A DNA stretch of 64,000 nucleotides from Lepidurus packardi (lineage: Eukaryota > Arthropoda > Branchiopoda > Notostraca > Triopsidae): contig JAKZAN010000004.1 in NCBI GenBank assembly GCA_023053545.1, positions 11,098,001 to 11,162,000 on the forward strand, given 5' to 3'. The position numbers and the translations under genes were made by a program. The notes below the pieces were generated by a model. That model saw only the letters and a program-made list of their open reading frames with translations. It did no database searches and had not been told where the DNA came from. Each line of letters starts with the position of its first letter. Position 1 is the first letter of the stretch. Of the stretch, positions 1 to 10,689 are shown piece by piece.

Positions 1-1485
1 GCCTTTGCCCGGCTGCTGTTGGCCAAGGTTGTAAGTGAACTGGGCTGGGACGCCGCTGAGAATGAAGGTACACAAGACTGGGATCCTAATTCCTTTTTTT
101 TAAACATAATTTGGAACAATTTCAGGACATCTCACCACCATGCTGCGCAGTCTCACTGTGGGTCGAATGACGAGTTTGGATGATCCGGACATGGTGGCTG
201 AAGCTCAGCGACGTTTCCAAGCCCATATTTCGGGCGAACGGATCTTGGTGCCCGATATCCGTCCAACAGTCTATCGCGCAGTGCTGCGCCACGGTGACAA
301 AGCCACTTTGGAGCAGTTTTTGAAACTCTATCGCGACGCCAGCATGCACGAAGAGAAAGATCGAATTCTACGAGCCCTGGGAGCCATCCGCGATCCCGAA
401 GTCCTGAAAGAAGTCATTCAATTTGCAGCGACGGTAAGATTATTGGGGATTTCCCAACAGCTTTCATTAATTACCGTTACTTTATTGCTTTATTCTTTTC
501 AATTTTTTTTTAAATAAATAGGAAGCCCGGACCTCGGAAACCATCACCACGCTCCTGTCCGTCAGCTGCAGCCGATTAGGACGAGACATGGTCTGGGATT
601 ACCTCAAGGAAAACTGGGATATGATCGTTGAACGATACCAGGTCAGATTTTACCAACTGTCTTTTAATTTAGTGCCGTTTGTTTCGTTTGAATTGATGCT
701 AACTCGCCTGATTGCACGTTTCCCAACAAAAAGTTTCGTTTTCCACATCTATAGCATCCCATAACTCGTTCAATTCTGCCACGGGCCAAGTTTTGGTGTC
801 TGAAATCGCTTGATTATTTTGCCATTCTTCGTTTTTGGTACTCGGTTCACATATTCACTCGTATTAACAACAAGAATTTTGTGTGATGAACTTCGCGTGT
901 CGAGTCGTTCTTATGTCGAGTCGTCCTTGTGTCGACTCGTCCTTATATCGAGTCGTCCTTGTGTCGAGTCGCCCTTATGTTGAGTCGTCCTTATGTCGAG
1001 TCGCCCTTATGTCGAGTCGTCCTTATGTCGAGTCGTCCTTGTGTCGATTCGTCCTTGTGTCGATTCGTCCTTGTGTCGAGTCGTCCTTGTGTCGAGTCGC
1101 CCTTATGTCGAGTCGTCCTTGTGTTACGTCGTCCGCATTTGGTTTCCGTTGGTAAGACATTCACACAAGGTTTGTTGGTTGCTTGGTGTTCCCCTGTGTA
1201 TGTCAGTCTCTCACACTCGCATGTCCTCTTCTGGGAAAAGCTTTTTGTTACAAAGTCGAAACGTTTCTCCATCAGGGGATGTTCCTGTTGGCGCGTTTGC
1301 TGAAAAGCTTGATCGAGGAGTTTGCATCGGAGGAAAAAGCGCTGGAAGTGGAAGCCTTTTTCCGAGATCATCAGCATCCAGGCACGGAACGAGCCATTCA
1401 ACAAGGAGTAGAGTCCATTCGCCTGAATGCGGCGTGGTTGAAGCGCGATGCGGAGATCATTGGCCAATTCTTGAGCCAGAAATAA
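1..1485 (+). CDS. Puromycin-sensitive aminopeptidase (M1 family), C-terminal 234 residues, 5' partial
   Basis: Four coding exons, 1-67, 126-433, 522-641 and 1276-1485 (TAA stop), join in frame to 234 residues. All introns are GT-AG; the first interrupts a glycine codon and the other two are phase 0. The protein resembles the C-terminal helical (ERAP1-like) domain of puromycin-sensitive aminopeptidases. Visible hallmarks are a GHL start to the conserved block after intron 1, a YRAVLRHGD-like segment, EEKDRILRALGA, a WDYLKENWD segment before exon 3 ends, and LNAAWLKRDAE at fragment residues 215-225. In this family the zinc site (HEXXH with a distal E) and GAMEN motif lie in upstream exons, outside this window, so catalysis cannot be checked. 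The family removes N-terminal residues from peptides, mainly in the cytosol, and this domain shapes the peptide chamber. The protein ends soon after the conserved block, at SQK. No AATAAA is evident just after the stop. Confidence 0.93.
68..125 (+). other. Intron 1 of the aminopeptidase gene (58 nt)
   Basis: It starts GTACAC and ends TTTCAG after a pyrimidine-rich tract. It splits a glycine codon (G|GA), and this phase is required to keep the downstream frame. A stronger-looking donor GTAAGT lies inside the preceding exon at 31-36, but using it would shift the frame. Confidence 0.85.
434..521 (+). other. Intron 2 of the aminopeptidase gene (88 nt)
   Basis: Donor GTAAGA and acceptor AATAG, with a T-rich tract before the acceptor. 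It is phase 0, between the threonine codon ending exon 2 and the glutamate codon opening exon 3. Reading through it reaches a stop at 515-517. Confidence 0.88.
642..1275 (+). other. Intron 3 of the aminopeptidase gene (634 nt), holds a minisatellite
   Basis: Donor GTCAGA follows the RYQ codons, and the acceptor CATCAG precedes a GGG codon. It is phase 0. It is far longer than the two upstream introns, and about 235 nt of the excess is the 16-bp array at 900-1134. The rest is unremarkable AT-rich sequence. Confidence 0.82.
900..1134 (+). repeat. 16-bp minisatellite, about 14.7 units, intronic
   Basis: Unit TCGAGTCGTCCTTGTG with a few substitutions (TTATG, CGCCC and GATTC variants). Units start at 900, 916, 932 and so on to 1124 with no indel, so the register is exact throughout. 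16 is not a multiple of 3 and the unit lacks stops, so several frames on both strands stay open across the array; these are not genes. The unit is the same as the terminal motif of the hairpin elements at 43.7, 49.2, 54.2 and 60.8 kb, so this is probably an expanded end of that family. Confidence 0.95.
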
Positions 1486-2178
1486 GACACTTTTATCAGG
1501 CTTTTCGTCGTAAGTTCGGGAATTTGGAGCTAATTCGGAAAATATTTCATTCACCAGTTTCTCATTTTTTTTATTTAGTTATTACCGTTTTTAATTTTCT
1601 AAGAAAATTTTTTCCTCGATGCATAGGGTTTGGAACGAAAACTCGTGTGCTCGTTTTCTCTAGTTATACAATTGTTCTGCAAACCTAATTAACTACTCCG
1701 GAATGCTGAAAGTATTTTCTCTTTGTATTTTTTCTTTTCTTTTATACTGAGAGGATCCAAAGAAAAAAAGGCAAATGACTAGGTGGCCACACCCCCTTTC
1801 ATGAAAATGTCAGTCTGCTGGAGTTTTTTGTTAGGGAATTCCCTTCCAAGTCAAATGCGTTGACTTGCGGGGCGCCGAGATTTTGACAAGGGGAAAGACC
1901 TGTCCGCGGAGTATTATAATCAACCTGCCAAGTCTGTTCGTGCTTGTTTCTCACCCTGGACACTAAACATTTGCCCGGAATACTTGGGAATTTGAACATT
2001 TTTCTTGAACACAACTGATTTTTTTAATATTTCTGGGGGGTATTTCTAAGTACGAAAGCAGAACGCATCTTCAAGCTCGAGCTCCAGGAATTCACCGTCC
2101 AGCGAAATCAAAAGAAAATATTATATAATTAAAATGGATTTAATTTTTTATAATGCAATTGTTAGTAATAATGGAACA
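1486..2178. other. 3' flank of the aminopeptidase gene, no gene seen
   Basis: AT-rich sequence directly after the stop codon, presumably starting with the 3' UTR. I find no clear polyadenylation signal, coding exon or repeat here. Confidence 0.5.
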
Positions 2179-2712
2179 TTAATGCTTCCGTATACCTTAG
2201 CTCGGCTTAGGTGGTTAGCATGGCGACTTTTGGAACAACTTGTGAGAAAACCAGTACATTTAATGAAAAATTCTTTGACAGTAATCTTGAGCTTACTAAC
2301 CAACTTACTTAACTAACAGGTAGTGCACAATTTTTCCAATGAGTAATAAATTGTCAATATGCAATTGAAGTTTGCAACGATGAGAAATACATTACTTAAA
2401 CAGTTGTCTTTTGGTCGTGCACTAGCGGCTAATAAAAAGAACTTTATTTATTTTGCTTTCAAGTCTGACAAGCCGTTTTCGAGAAATCTTGTTCCGAAAG
2501 TTTGACGACTTTGACGACATTGTGCTGCTACAGCAAACTGTGGTGACAAATTGCACTTTTCAGAAACAAGACAATCGTAGAAACAGACGGCAATTAGCTA
2601 TCTGCAGTATTTCTTTTACTTTCTTACGTAAGGCTGTCGCAAAAACAATAACATACAGCAGTGCCATCTGTGACTCGGTCCTGTCAATAAGCTAAGTTAT
2701 AGGGAGCCTTAA
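2179..2712 (-). mobile_element. TTAA-flanked MITE-like element, copy A1 (reverse orientation)
   Basis: It is flanked by TTAA on both sides (2179-2182 and 2709-2712). Inside these are imperfect inverted ends: TGCTTCCGTATACCTTAGC on the left, and on the right, read in reverse, GGCTCCCTATAACTTAGC. The whole interval matches, in reverse complement, the elements at 55956-56366 and 58680-58959. Shared blocks include the tract containing GCTGCTACAGCAAACTGTGG and the block containing CATCTGTGACT. At 534 bp it is the longest of the three copies. No transposase is encoded. The TTAA duplication is typical of piggyBac and Kolobok superfamily elements, and I cannot choose between them. Confidence 0.75.
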
Positions 2713-5143
2713 GGCTCGGGTTTATTGAATTTGACTCGGGTTTCCAAAGCAAATGGAAGAGAAATAAGGCAAGACAAAAGAACTTGGGAAGTGGATTTTC
2801 ATTTTATTTTATTTTTATGGTCATTGTCAGTTATAAGAATGAGAACGTCCCTGAATATCTTACATCTTCGGCTAGTTTAGGGAGCAAAATAGTTCAATGT
2901 TGACTAATCAAGTGCTTTTCTATCAAGATAAACTAGATCTTTTAAAAAAAAAAATTGTGCTGAAAATTGTTGAGTAGTTTTAGTCTTTTTAGCGAGAAAC
3001 TAGCAGAAGTGTTTCGCCAAGAAAGAGGGAGTCAGCCCTAAGAAACTGAGTTAAGGAAACGCTATTTGGGAAATTTTTGGCAAATCATCCAGTACTCGGA
3101 AAAAGACCACCAACAGCTTACCAGTTCCAAGTCGTACCTATTATCTTTCTACAGCCCTCTAACTGTTCAGGTTTGCTTGTCTGTTTTCGAGAGTTGAGTC
3201 CACATGCGAAGCATGAGCGATTACTTTTTAATTGTTACTTTTCTGTTTTTTTTTTCTTTTCAATCTGCGCTGGTTGAATTTCCTATGGATCGGACAAAAA
3301 AATACTTTGAATTTATTTTTCCAAGGAGAGTATACAAATTGTTGAAAAAAAGGTCAGGTGATGACGGTGAGTCTTAAGTATTCTTTTGCTAATGATCCAA
3401 AAACTGAGTTCGCTAAATTATGATCCCATAAAGTAAAAGGGGCCCAAAGTTCTGCGGTTTTATGACTTTGAGCGGAGAGATAGATTAGTTTTCGTTTTCG
3501 GGATTATTTCATGGGTACAAGTATGTGTCAGGGGATGTAGCCTGGTTTTTAATTTTTTTTTTTTTTTTTACTTTCCTTCTCACGTTGGCATCTAGAACAA
3601 GAGTCTGGAAACGGTCTGAATCTCAACTGCCTCATTAACCCTTTTGCGGTACGACTAATTAATTACTTGGGTATGCTGGAAACATTCGCCTTTATTATTT
3701 GTTGCGAGGAACTGGATTCCTAGATCCATCGTAATGATGCCCATTAAATTCCGTAGGCCTTGTGGCGCTTTCCCATGTTTAGAATAAGGATTGCGTAAGC
3801 TTTTTGGTGCCCCGGATTTCCTTTTTTCTTCCCCCTTACAGATTCAGATCTTGTTTTCTTTTTAAACATTTTTTTTGGTTTGTTCCTAATATGCTTTCTT
3901 GGAAAAAGCAAAGCAAAGAAGCTTGTAGGTTAATTTATTGGTTGTCCTTGGTGAAACGATTCATTTGGTCTGGAGCCCACAAAAGAAATGGGAGAAGAGG
4001 CGGGGTTTGAAGGGGAGCAGCTCATTAGAAGCCTTTTGGGGGAATTTTTGGAGCGGCTCGGAGCGGCCAATTGTTGTAACAAGACCATTTCTTCCAGAAA
4101 AGGAGGGGCTTAAAGACGTGTAAAGTTCAACTGGCTAGAGTTAAAGAGCTGACAAGTCCTATTTCGATAATTAGTGTTGTCGTTAACACGCAAGCTAAAC
4201 TTTTTTTTTTCTTTCCCCCAAGACTCTTTATTTCAAGATTCTTCCCCCTTATTTCACACAAGGTTAAACAGGACGCCTGGAAAATAGATTCCATTTCGGT
4301 CGTTGCAAACTTTCGTAAATTGACTATAGTTTGTCAACCAAGGTGCTGCTGGTTAGCTTTCGTTCCGTTTTTTGGATCGCCCCAAAAATATGGTGTAAAA
4401 TACTGCGAATTATCGGAATTCTCCATTGAGAGGGATTCCATTTATCGGAATTCTCCGTCGAGAGATGGAAAAAAGAGAAAGGGGGAAACAGGTATGGAGT
4501 AATGAATGGAGAAAGAAAGTCCCGACAGGAAAAATGAAAACTTGGGATAAGGAAAATCATGAAATGTCATGAATTGGAATTCGTGAATAAATATAAAAGC
4601 CAGATCAACTTGGGACAGAACCGACACCGCTGTTTGTATTAGGAGGTTTATTTCATGGCGTCTTTACTCAGTGACATAAATCCGCCAGATGCGGGGAAGT
4701 TTGTGGAGGGGAATGAAAGGAAGACTCATGCATCACTGACAGGTGTGGGGCATCTTCGAGGCTGGAAGTTGGAAGTCTTGCGTGACAGTTGGAAGTTTTG
4801 ATAGAATAGCCATGATTGACTCGTATCAGTGCAGTGCCTTGGCAGAATTGCTCACTTTGTAATCACTTTCCTCTATTTCTCGTCTTTTCATTCGAAAGGC
4901 TTGTCAGCACTTTCTTTTTTTTTTTTTTAATATTGGCGTATAGGCATAAGCCTGTTGCCAAAGTTTATTATTAAAAATTGACATTTAAAACCGGGTAAGG
5001 GGAAAGGGATATAACAGAACGCTGTCACATTGGGCGGCCTTTGTAAACTGGCAAGTCCTTCACCGTAGAGAGTTAAAGCTCGAAACTTGAAGAGTGGAAA
5101 ACGCTATAAATTAAAACTTGGACACAATCTAATATTCGCCTAT
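2713..5143. other. Intergenic, no gene seen
   Basis: About 2.4 kb of AT-rich sequence with long A and T runs (for example near 3548-3570 and 4912-4929). A short duplication around TATCGGAATTCTCC lies at 4405-4468. No coding exon, RNA gene or TE protein remnant was recognised. Confidence 0.5.
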
Positions 5144-5440
5144 TTATAACCAGGCTTTTCCTTCGTTGAACATCTCTTTGGCAGTGCTTAGAAAGGTTTC
5201 TACATAAGGGAAGGCTCTTGGATAGGTGAGGAACTGGGCTGGAGAGAACTGGATTTGGTTTTTACATAATGATCTGATTAGTTTAGCGCGTGCTTTGTTA
5301 AGCCATCGACAATGTATGAAAATGTGCGCTAGACTTTGCTTTTTCTGAGTTGAGCAGGGGCAGCAGGAAGACTCCGCTTTTCTAATTTTCTGGAGATGTT
5401 GTAAAGTGGGGTAGTGCTGTGTTCTAGTCAGTACTTTGTT
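5144..5440 (-). pseudogene. Non-LTR retrotransposon (LINE) ORF2 C-terminal fragment
   Basis: The minus-strand frame from about 5440 to the TAA at 5144-5146 is open for some 98 codons. It carries the C-terminal zinc-knuckle layout of many LINE ORF2 proteins: C-P-C-S, then AHIFIHCRW, then KARAKLIRSL, ending MFNEGKAWL. An RTQHYPTLQHL segment precedes the cysteines, as in the tail that follows reverse transcriptase and linker regions. Upstream, the frame stops at 5441-5443 inside a small tandem repeat, so the copy is 5'-truncated. The fragment at 7763-7954 on the other strand aligns with it over about 45 residues, sharing the H-x-F-x-H-C-R-x-L pattern, so the reading is mutually supported. No poly-A tail is evident past the stop. 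The clade was not determined. Confidence 0.7.
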
Positions 5441-5508
5441 CTAGTCAGTACTTTGTTTGTACTTAGTACTTTGTTCTAGTCAGTACTTTGTTTGTACTTA
5501 GTCAGTAG
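5421..5508. repeat. Small tandem repeat, roughly 18-bp and 39-bp periods
   Basis: Alternating units of AGTACTTTGTTCTAGTC and AGTACTTTGTTTGTACTT. It overlaps the upstream edge of the LINE fragment and introduces its stop, so it probably arose from the decaying retrotransposon sequence. Confidence 0.8.
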
Positions 5509-6456
5509 TTTCTTTACTGCACATTTTTTTGACGTTTTGGGGGCGTTTGAGGCATTTCATTCGGGTCTTACTTCACTGCAAGAATATCTACTTATTTACG
5601 TTTATTTTTATTTTATTGCTTATTTATTTACTTATTGATAGATCGGATTTATTGACTTGGTCTGTTGGAGCCCGGTACCTGTTTCTTTGGTAAAGCAATA
5701 CAGTTAGGGTAAAGTTGGCGTGAGGTAATATACCTTTATTGCAGTTTCGCAATATCACGTACGATCTTTTCTTTTTTGATTTTAATTCCGCAAAAATCCG
5801 AATTCAACGGATTCATCGAGCGAAAGCAAAACTAACGATGGAAATGTAGAAAAAATAATACAGAAATCCGTTGCGAACTTTATGAATTAGTTACTAAATT
5901 AATCACAAACTAAATAAACTAGCAGCTGTACATAAACATTCGTAAACATTTATGAACAGATTATTAAGCAAATAAATTGAACTAAGTTGACAAATTTAAG
6001 AAAAAAATTCAAGTATATAGATTCAGTTAGAGGGCATTATAGCAAAATTTGTAGGATATTGTATTTATTGTAAATATTACAGTGATTTTCATGTCTAAAC
6101 ATTTCGCTCGGTGTAGAAATTTGGCAATTTCAGCGTTGCGTAATATTTCTGGAAGAAACTGGTCTTGAAATTGCATGCAGTTCGAGACATTTGGGTTCCT
6201 TTCAAAGGAATTTATGATCCATTCAGGTTTGTTTTAACCATGATGTCATAAGCCTTGGTTTTTTTCCCCGTTTGTCTATAATTCCGCAATTACTGGACTT
6301 GTAATGGGAATCCGTTGTTTAACACTCGGATTTTTGGAAAGAAAATGCGAGAAAAAAGAAGATTTTTTGTGATGTTTCGCGATGATTTTTCCTCATTGTC
6401 ACGATGCACGATCCTTACTTGTTTCTGGCGAGGTCACACACTGAATCGCTTCTTAA
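5509..6456. other. AT-rich intergenic, possible decayed repeat
   Basis: Very AT-rich. A segment near 5795-5825 (GAATTCAACGGATTCATCGA) matches, in reverse complement, a segment near 8310-8335. A TTCGCTCGGTGTAG motif at about 6106 resembles TTGTTCGGTGTAG at about 8192. This hints at a diverged dispersed AT-rich repeat whose limits I cannot set. No gene seen. Confidence 0.35.
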
Positions 6457-6531
6457 GGGGTTAGGCAAGCCACGCCTACTCTCCTCGGTAAGCTATTTGA
6501 GCGTTTGCTGCATTTCTATAAGTATTGGTGA
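6457..6531 (+). pseudogene. Possible LINE reverse-transcriptase scrap
   Basis: A 24-codon open stretch on the + strand ends PTLLGKLFERLLHFYKYW before TGA. The LGKLFERLL core resembles the conserved segment near the start of non-LTR reverse transcriptases (PISLL..LGK.FE.LL). It lies about 1.3 kb upstream of the same-strand C-terminal fragment at 7763-7954, close to the normal spacing in an ORF2 protein, so both may be remains of one copy. The match is short, and I found no FADD/YADD motif between them, so chance is possible. Confidence 0.35.
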
Positions 6532-7762
6532 AAAATGAGGTCTTCTAGCAACTTCTTTGAATATATGCTCTACTTAATCTATGGGTGAATGTTCGAGAGT
6601 GACGCTAAGCACGCTTACGTTTAGCCCCGATTCTTTTATGTATTTTTTTTCTGGTTCGTACATACGTGTGGATTGGGAAAGTTTCACTTTCCATCTTTTG
6701 ATGACAGGGGTAATACCAAAGCCCCAGATTAATTACCACATGGCTCAGCGATAACTGGGTTGTAAAGAGCAACTTCTGGGGGCTCTCTAATCTTTGGGAC
6801 CCTGCTATTCATGTTCACTTTAAAAAAAAAAAAAATATATAAAATAAAATAAAAGTCAAAAGAAGAGTCCCAGGTGACAGTAATCATGTCATCACGCTTT
6901 TCCCTTCTATAAGAGCGATCTTACCAGTTCACAGACGTTAAGTCTGGAGCGAGCTGAGATACGAAAAACTTGAGCAAATATAAGAAAGAAAGTTTTCATG
7001 GTAAGGTATGAAAGAAAAAGCTTTGGGCAAGGTGGCTCACCTTGATATCGTGCTTTATGTGGTCTAAGGCCAGGTAAAACAATTCCAACACAGGAGGATT
7101 ATAATAGAATTTTAAAAAGAGGGAATTTTGAAAGAGAAGAAGATAAAGGAGAAGAGTAGGAAGAGAAGAAGACAGAGAGGGAAGTAGAGCTTCCAGGCAA
7201 CCACGTGCGTGAATCATTAGAGTCAGGGCACGATGAGCTCTGAGCAATTACCCAGAGGTTTTTGAAGTAAGCAAATCCGGGATCGTTTTTCTGACAAGTA
7301 TTCATTCCTGCTGGCGGTCAATCCTGATTTGGATCCGGCTTCTGCCACACGCTTCTTTTTATAGACCAAATTACGGTACTTTGGGACGGAATTCTCGGTG
7401 TACTTTACACAGAAACTTTCAGTTTATTCACAGTTTTCAACTTTGACCAGCTGCTATGAAACATCGAACTAGAAGGGAATGTTAGGCTTCGGTTGAGTGC
7501 AGTAATTTCTATCTTGGCTTAGAAATAACATTAATTTATTTGAAATATTTATTCGTTCAGGCATTTTCCACTCTTTTCCACTACAAAAGAGAATCAAAAC
7601 TGGAATTTTCCGTTCAAAGTTCTTGATTTTCTGGATATTTTGTGCTATTCGTGGCTACGTTCACGAGTTTAAGCTCAGTCTCGTCGTTAGTTTTTAATTA
7701 ATACAGCGTCATTTATTTAGCTCATTAAATAGTTAAATAATACATTATACTTAATACAATTC
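6532..7762. other. Intergenic or decayed LINE interior, nothing recognisable
   Basis: If the flanking + strand fragments belong to one LINE copy, this would be its eroded reverse-transcriptase region. I could not find reverse-transcriptase motifs here. The 6820-6855 stretch is an A-rich low-complexity tract. Confidence 0.3.
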
Positions 7763-7954
7763 ATGCAGTTCAATCATACTCCAGACAGGACCAGACAGGA
7801 CCTGCCACACCTATTCTTTCATTGCCGAAGGTTAATCAAACAACGCGGCGAACTGCTCCGCAAATTCAGCCAGATAAAGATCCACTTTAACGCCAAGGGG
7901 ATCCTATCGAGCCCGGTTGGTAGTCCTGCTTGTAGCCCGGCTTCCTGCTTGTAG
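7763..7954 (+). pseudogene. LINE ORF2 C-terminal fragment, second copy
   Basis: The + strand frame has LPHLFFHCRRLIKQRGELLRK from about residue 19, then KIHFNAKGILSSP. This matches the H-x-F-x-H-C-R-x-L-x-K-x-R-x-x-L-x-R pattern of the fragment at 5144-5440 (minus) over about 45 residues with a common tail ending in proline. The upstream CxxC pair is missing. A 10-bp tandem duplication (CCAGACAGGA twice, about 7781-7800) sits where a frameshift would explain that loss. The GC content is higher than the surroundings, as expected of former coding DNA. It runs into a short repeat with TGCTTGTAG(C/T)CCGGCTT units at 7927-7966. Confidence 0.62.
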
Positions 7955-8050
7955 TCCGGCTTGCCTCGCAGTGCCTCAACACTGAAAAAGAAAGATTAAT
8001 TAATTAAAAAAAAAATTAAAAAATCCTCGAACACTTCGGTAAAAAGTAAG

Positions 8051-8131
8051 ATTTAACCGCTGTTTCAACAATTCTATTTAACCACTATTTTAACAATTCT
8101 ATTTAACCGCTAATTTAACAATTCTATTTAA
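8051..8131. repeat. 25-bp tandem repeat, 3 units
   Basis: Units beginning ATTTAACC at 8051, 8076 and 8101, each ending TTTAACAATTCT or a near variant. Confidence 0.88.
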
Positions 8132-8400
8132 AATTTTTAACAATTAAAAATTCCCTTCAATATTCAACTGTAAAATGACCAAGATATTTTTTGTTCGGTG
8201 TAGGAATAAAGGTGAGTTGAACTAATCCCCACCATTGCAATCGCGTTGAACGATTTTTCTTTTTATAATTTTTCGCAAAATTTCAATCATGATTTATTGT
8301 ATTGTTTTAGCTCGATGTAATCCATTGAATTCGGATCTGGCGAAATTAATTTTCCTTGAAAATTTTTTTAATTTTTAAATTTAGTTTAAGTGTATATTTC

Positions 8401-8517
8401 TATTCTATAAATGTGTAGGTTTATTACTAATTTATTTAGTTTGATTCAGTTTTGTATTTATTTAGTTTGTATTCTATAAATGTGTAGGTTTATTACTAAT
8501 TTATTTAGTTTGATTCA
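8401..8517. repeat. 69-bp tandem duplication
   Basis: A 48-bp block starting TATTCTATAAATGTGTAGG is identical at 8401-8448 and 8470-8517. It lies inside a longer AT-rich tract (7981-8650) that also holds an A run at about 8633-8649. Confidence 0.88.
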
Positions 8518-9623
8518 TTTAGTTTAAATGATTCATTTAGATTAATTGTACTAATTAATGAAGTGTACTGCGTTGATGTACAAATTCGACCGTTCACCGC
8601 AACAGGCGTCAGCCTACGCGGGTTAAATCAATAAAAAAAAAAAAAAAAATTCATGAAGTTCGGAACAAATTTCAGAGAAACTAATATTCGTTTCTTGGGA
8701 ATTTCTATACATAGTTCATGGATTCATAGTACCGGGAGCTTGAAAAGAGAAATTAATCCTTTCTAGTTTGGAAGGATTGAAAGAAAAAGTCTCACATGAA
8801 GGTAAGAAACGAAGCTCGTATATGTAGAACTAGTGTGGAAGCAAGTCGTTTTCCCCATTCTGACAAGCTGAAAAGCCAAGGCGAAATGCTCGCTCTCACC
8901 TTCTGATTGCCTATTCAGAAAACCTTCCTTTTCTTTCTGTCTTTTTTCTTCATTTTTTTAAACTCATTATCGAATGGAAACGTTTGGTGTGATATGGACT
9001 TGAAAAGCTTTTAAGCGGCTGCCAAGGTGGTCACTGGTCAATACTTTCTGCGGCCGCAGACTCTTGCTTCTTTTTGTTTCATTAGCAAAAGTTTACCAGA
9101 GGATGACGAGGCTAGAAAATCTCCTTCCTTCTTACCGCAACCTGATCACTTTTTTTTTTAGATTTTTTGACATAGGTGCTGTATATCCTTGTAACCCTGT
9201 AGGGGAAATATGGGGAATGAAACTTCCCTATTCTATTTAAAAGAGAAAAAAAAATTCTTCTTTTCGTGCAGTTTGCGGTGTCGCGCTAGAGAGATGCAAG
9301 TGTGTGTGAGCTATGACTGGGCTATATATCGGCGGCTATTGTGGTCCAAACTCTTTTGTCTGCCGATAGATTTGAGGTATTAGATGTCAAGAATGTGAGA
9401 TGCTCAAGCAAAAAAAGAAAAAAAAAAAGATGGTAATGGAATATACTCCGAAGCACAGCTCCGAAGTAACAGCAGCAAGAGAAGGAAAAAGAAAGAAGAG
9501 TCAGCATTGTTGTCTCAAGTCCAAAAATCTGAAATGTTTAGCGGCGGATCCTTCTTTGACTTCTCTCTTCGGTAGCGCTTTTCAGTACCGTTTGCACCTG
9601 AGCAAACACTTTGACTCTATAGT
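8518..9623. other. Intergenic, no gene seen
   Basis: No conserved exon or repeat recognised apart from homopolymer runs. A short open frame from 9400 runs into the satellite that follows and is not supported as a gene. Confidence 0.45.
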
Positions 9624-10348
9624 CAAGGCTTCCCCCCAAAACTGCGCTCTTCACTTTGAAAATATTTCTTTGATTTCATTATATTTTCGAACTCTTATTT
9701 GGTTTATTTTCTATAATTTATTTGATTCCTTTTCTAGACTTCATATAGTCTTGTAGAATTTTTATAATTTTCTAAATATTGATTTAGATTGTCTGAATTG
9801 GATTCAAGGCTTCCCCCCAAAACTGCGCTCTTCACTCTGAAAATATTTCTTTGATTTCATTATATTTTCGAACTCTTATTTGGTTTAATTTCTGTCATTT
9901 ATTTGATTCCTTTTCTAGACTTGATATAGTCTTGTAGAATTTTGATAATTTTCTAAAAATTGATTTAGATTCTCTGAATTGGATTCAAGGCTTCCCCCCC
10001 AAAACTGCGCTCTTCACTTTGAAAATATTTCTTTGATTTCATTCTATTTTCGAGCTCTTATTTGGTTTATTTTCTATAATTTATTTGATTCCTTTTCTAG
10101 ACTTGATATAGTCTTGTAGAATTTTGATAATTTTCTAAAAATTGATTTAGATTTTCTGAATTGGATTCAAGGCTTCCCCCCTAAAACTGCGCTCTTCAAT
10201 TTTAAAATATTTCTTTGATTTCATTCTATTTTCGAGCTCTTATTTGGTTTATTTTCTATAATTTATTTGATTCCTTTTCTAGACTTCATATAGTCTTGTA
10301 GAATTTTTATAATTTTCTAGAAATTGATTTAGATTTTCTGAATTGGAG
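9624..10348. repeat. 181-bp satellite, 4 tandem copies
   Basis: Copies begin CAAGGCTTCCCCCC at 9624, 9805, 9986 and 10168, giving periods of 181, 181 and 182. Each contains AACTGCGCTCTTCA, a TTATTTGGTTTA segment, TTCTAGACTT and TATAGTCTTGTAGAAT, and ends CTGAATTGGA. Divergence between copies is a few percent. The unit length is in the range of many centromeric or pericentromeric satellites, but only four copies are present. Confidence 0.95.
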
Positions 10349-10689
10349 TTTCCAACTCTCAAAAATAGCGTGTAATTCAGAGTTAACTCTAGGATTTATT
10401 TTCTAAAATTTATTTTTGTTTTCTAGAAATTTTCCTTTTCTAGCATTGATGTAATTTATTTATTTGTACGATTTTCTAAAATTTATTTTTGTTTTCTAGA
10501 GATTTTCATTTTCTAGCATTGATGTAATTTCTTGATTGGTGCGATTTTCTAAAATTCATGTAATCTTCTTGAATGTGTTTAATAATCTTCTTGAATTTAT
10601 ATAATTTTCTAAAATTTAGGTGGATTTCCTCGATTTGATTGTCCGACCTTAAAAAATAGCGTATATAATTAAGAGTGAACTCTATGAAA
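10349..10689. repeat. Diverged AT-rich repeats next to the 181-bp satellite
   Basis: A roughly 72-bp unit with TTTTCTAAAATTTATTTTTG and TTTTCTAGCATTGATGTAAT occurs at least twice (about 10399 and 10471), then decays. The ATTTTCTAAAA motif is shared with the 181-bp satellite, suggesting the array has a degenerate edge. Confidence 0.6.

Noticed and set aside
900-1134. A CRISPR-like array
   Set aside because: Units are directly contiguous with no spacers and lie in a eukaryotic intron. The other tandem arrays in the window also lack unique spacers.
991-1554. 187-codon open frame on the minus strand
   Set aside because: It is antisense to the aminopeptidase last exon and runs through the stop-free 16-bp array; it has no independent support.
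7655-7672. CGTTCACGAGTT matching the family I core
   Set aside because: 12 bp only, with no flanking similarity, so chance cannot be excluded.
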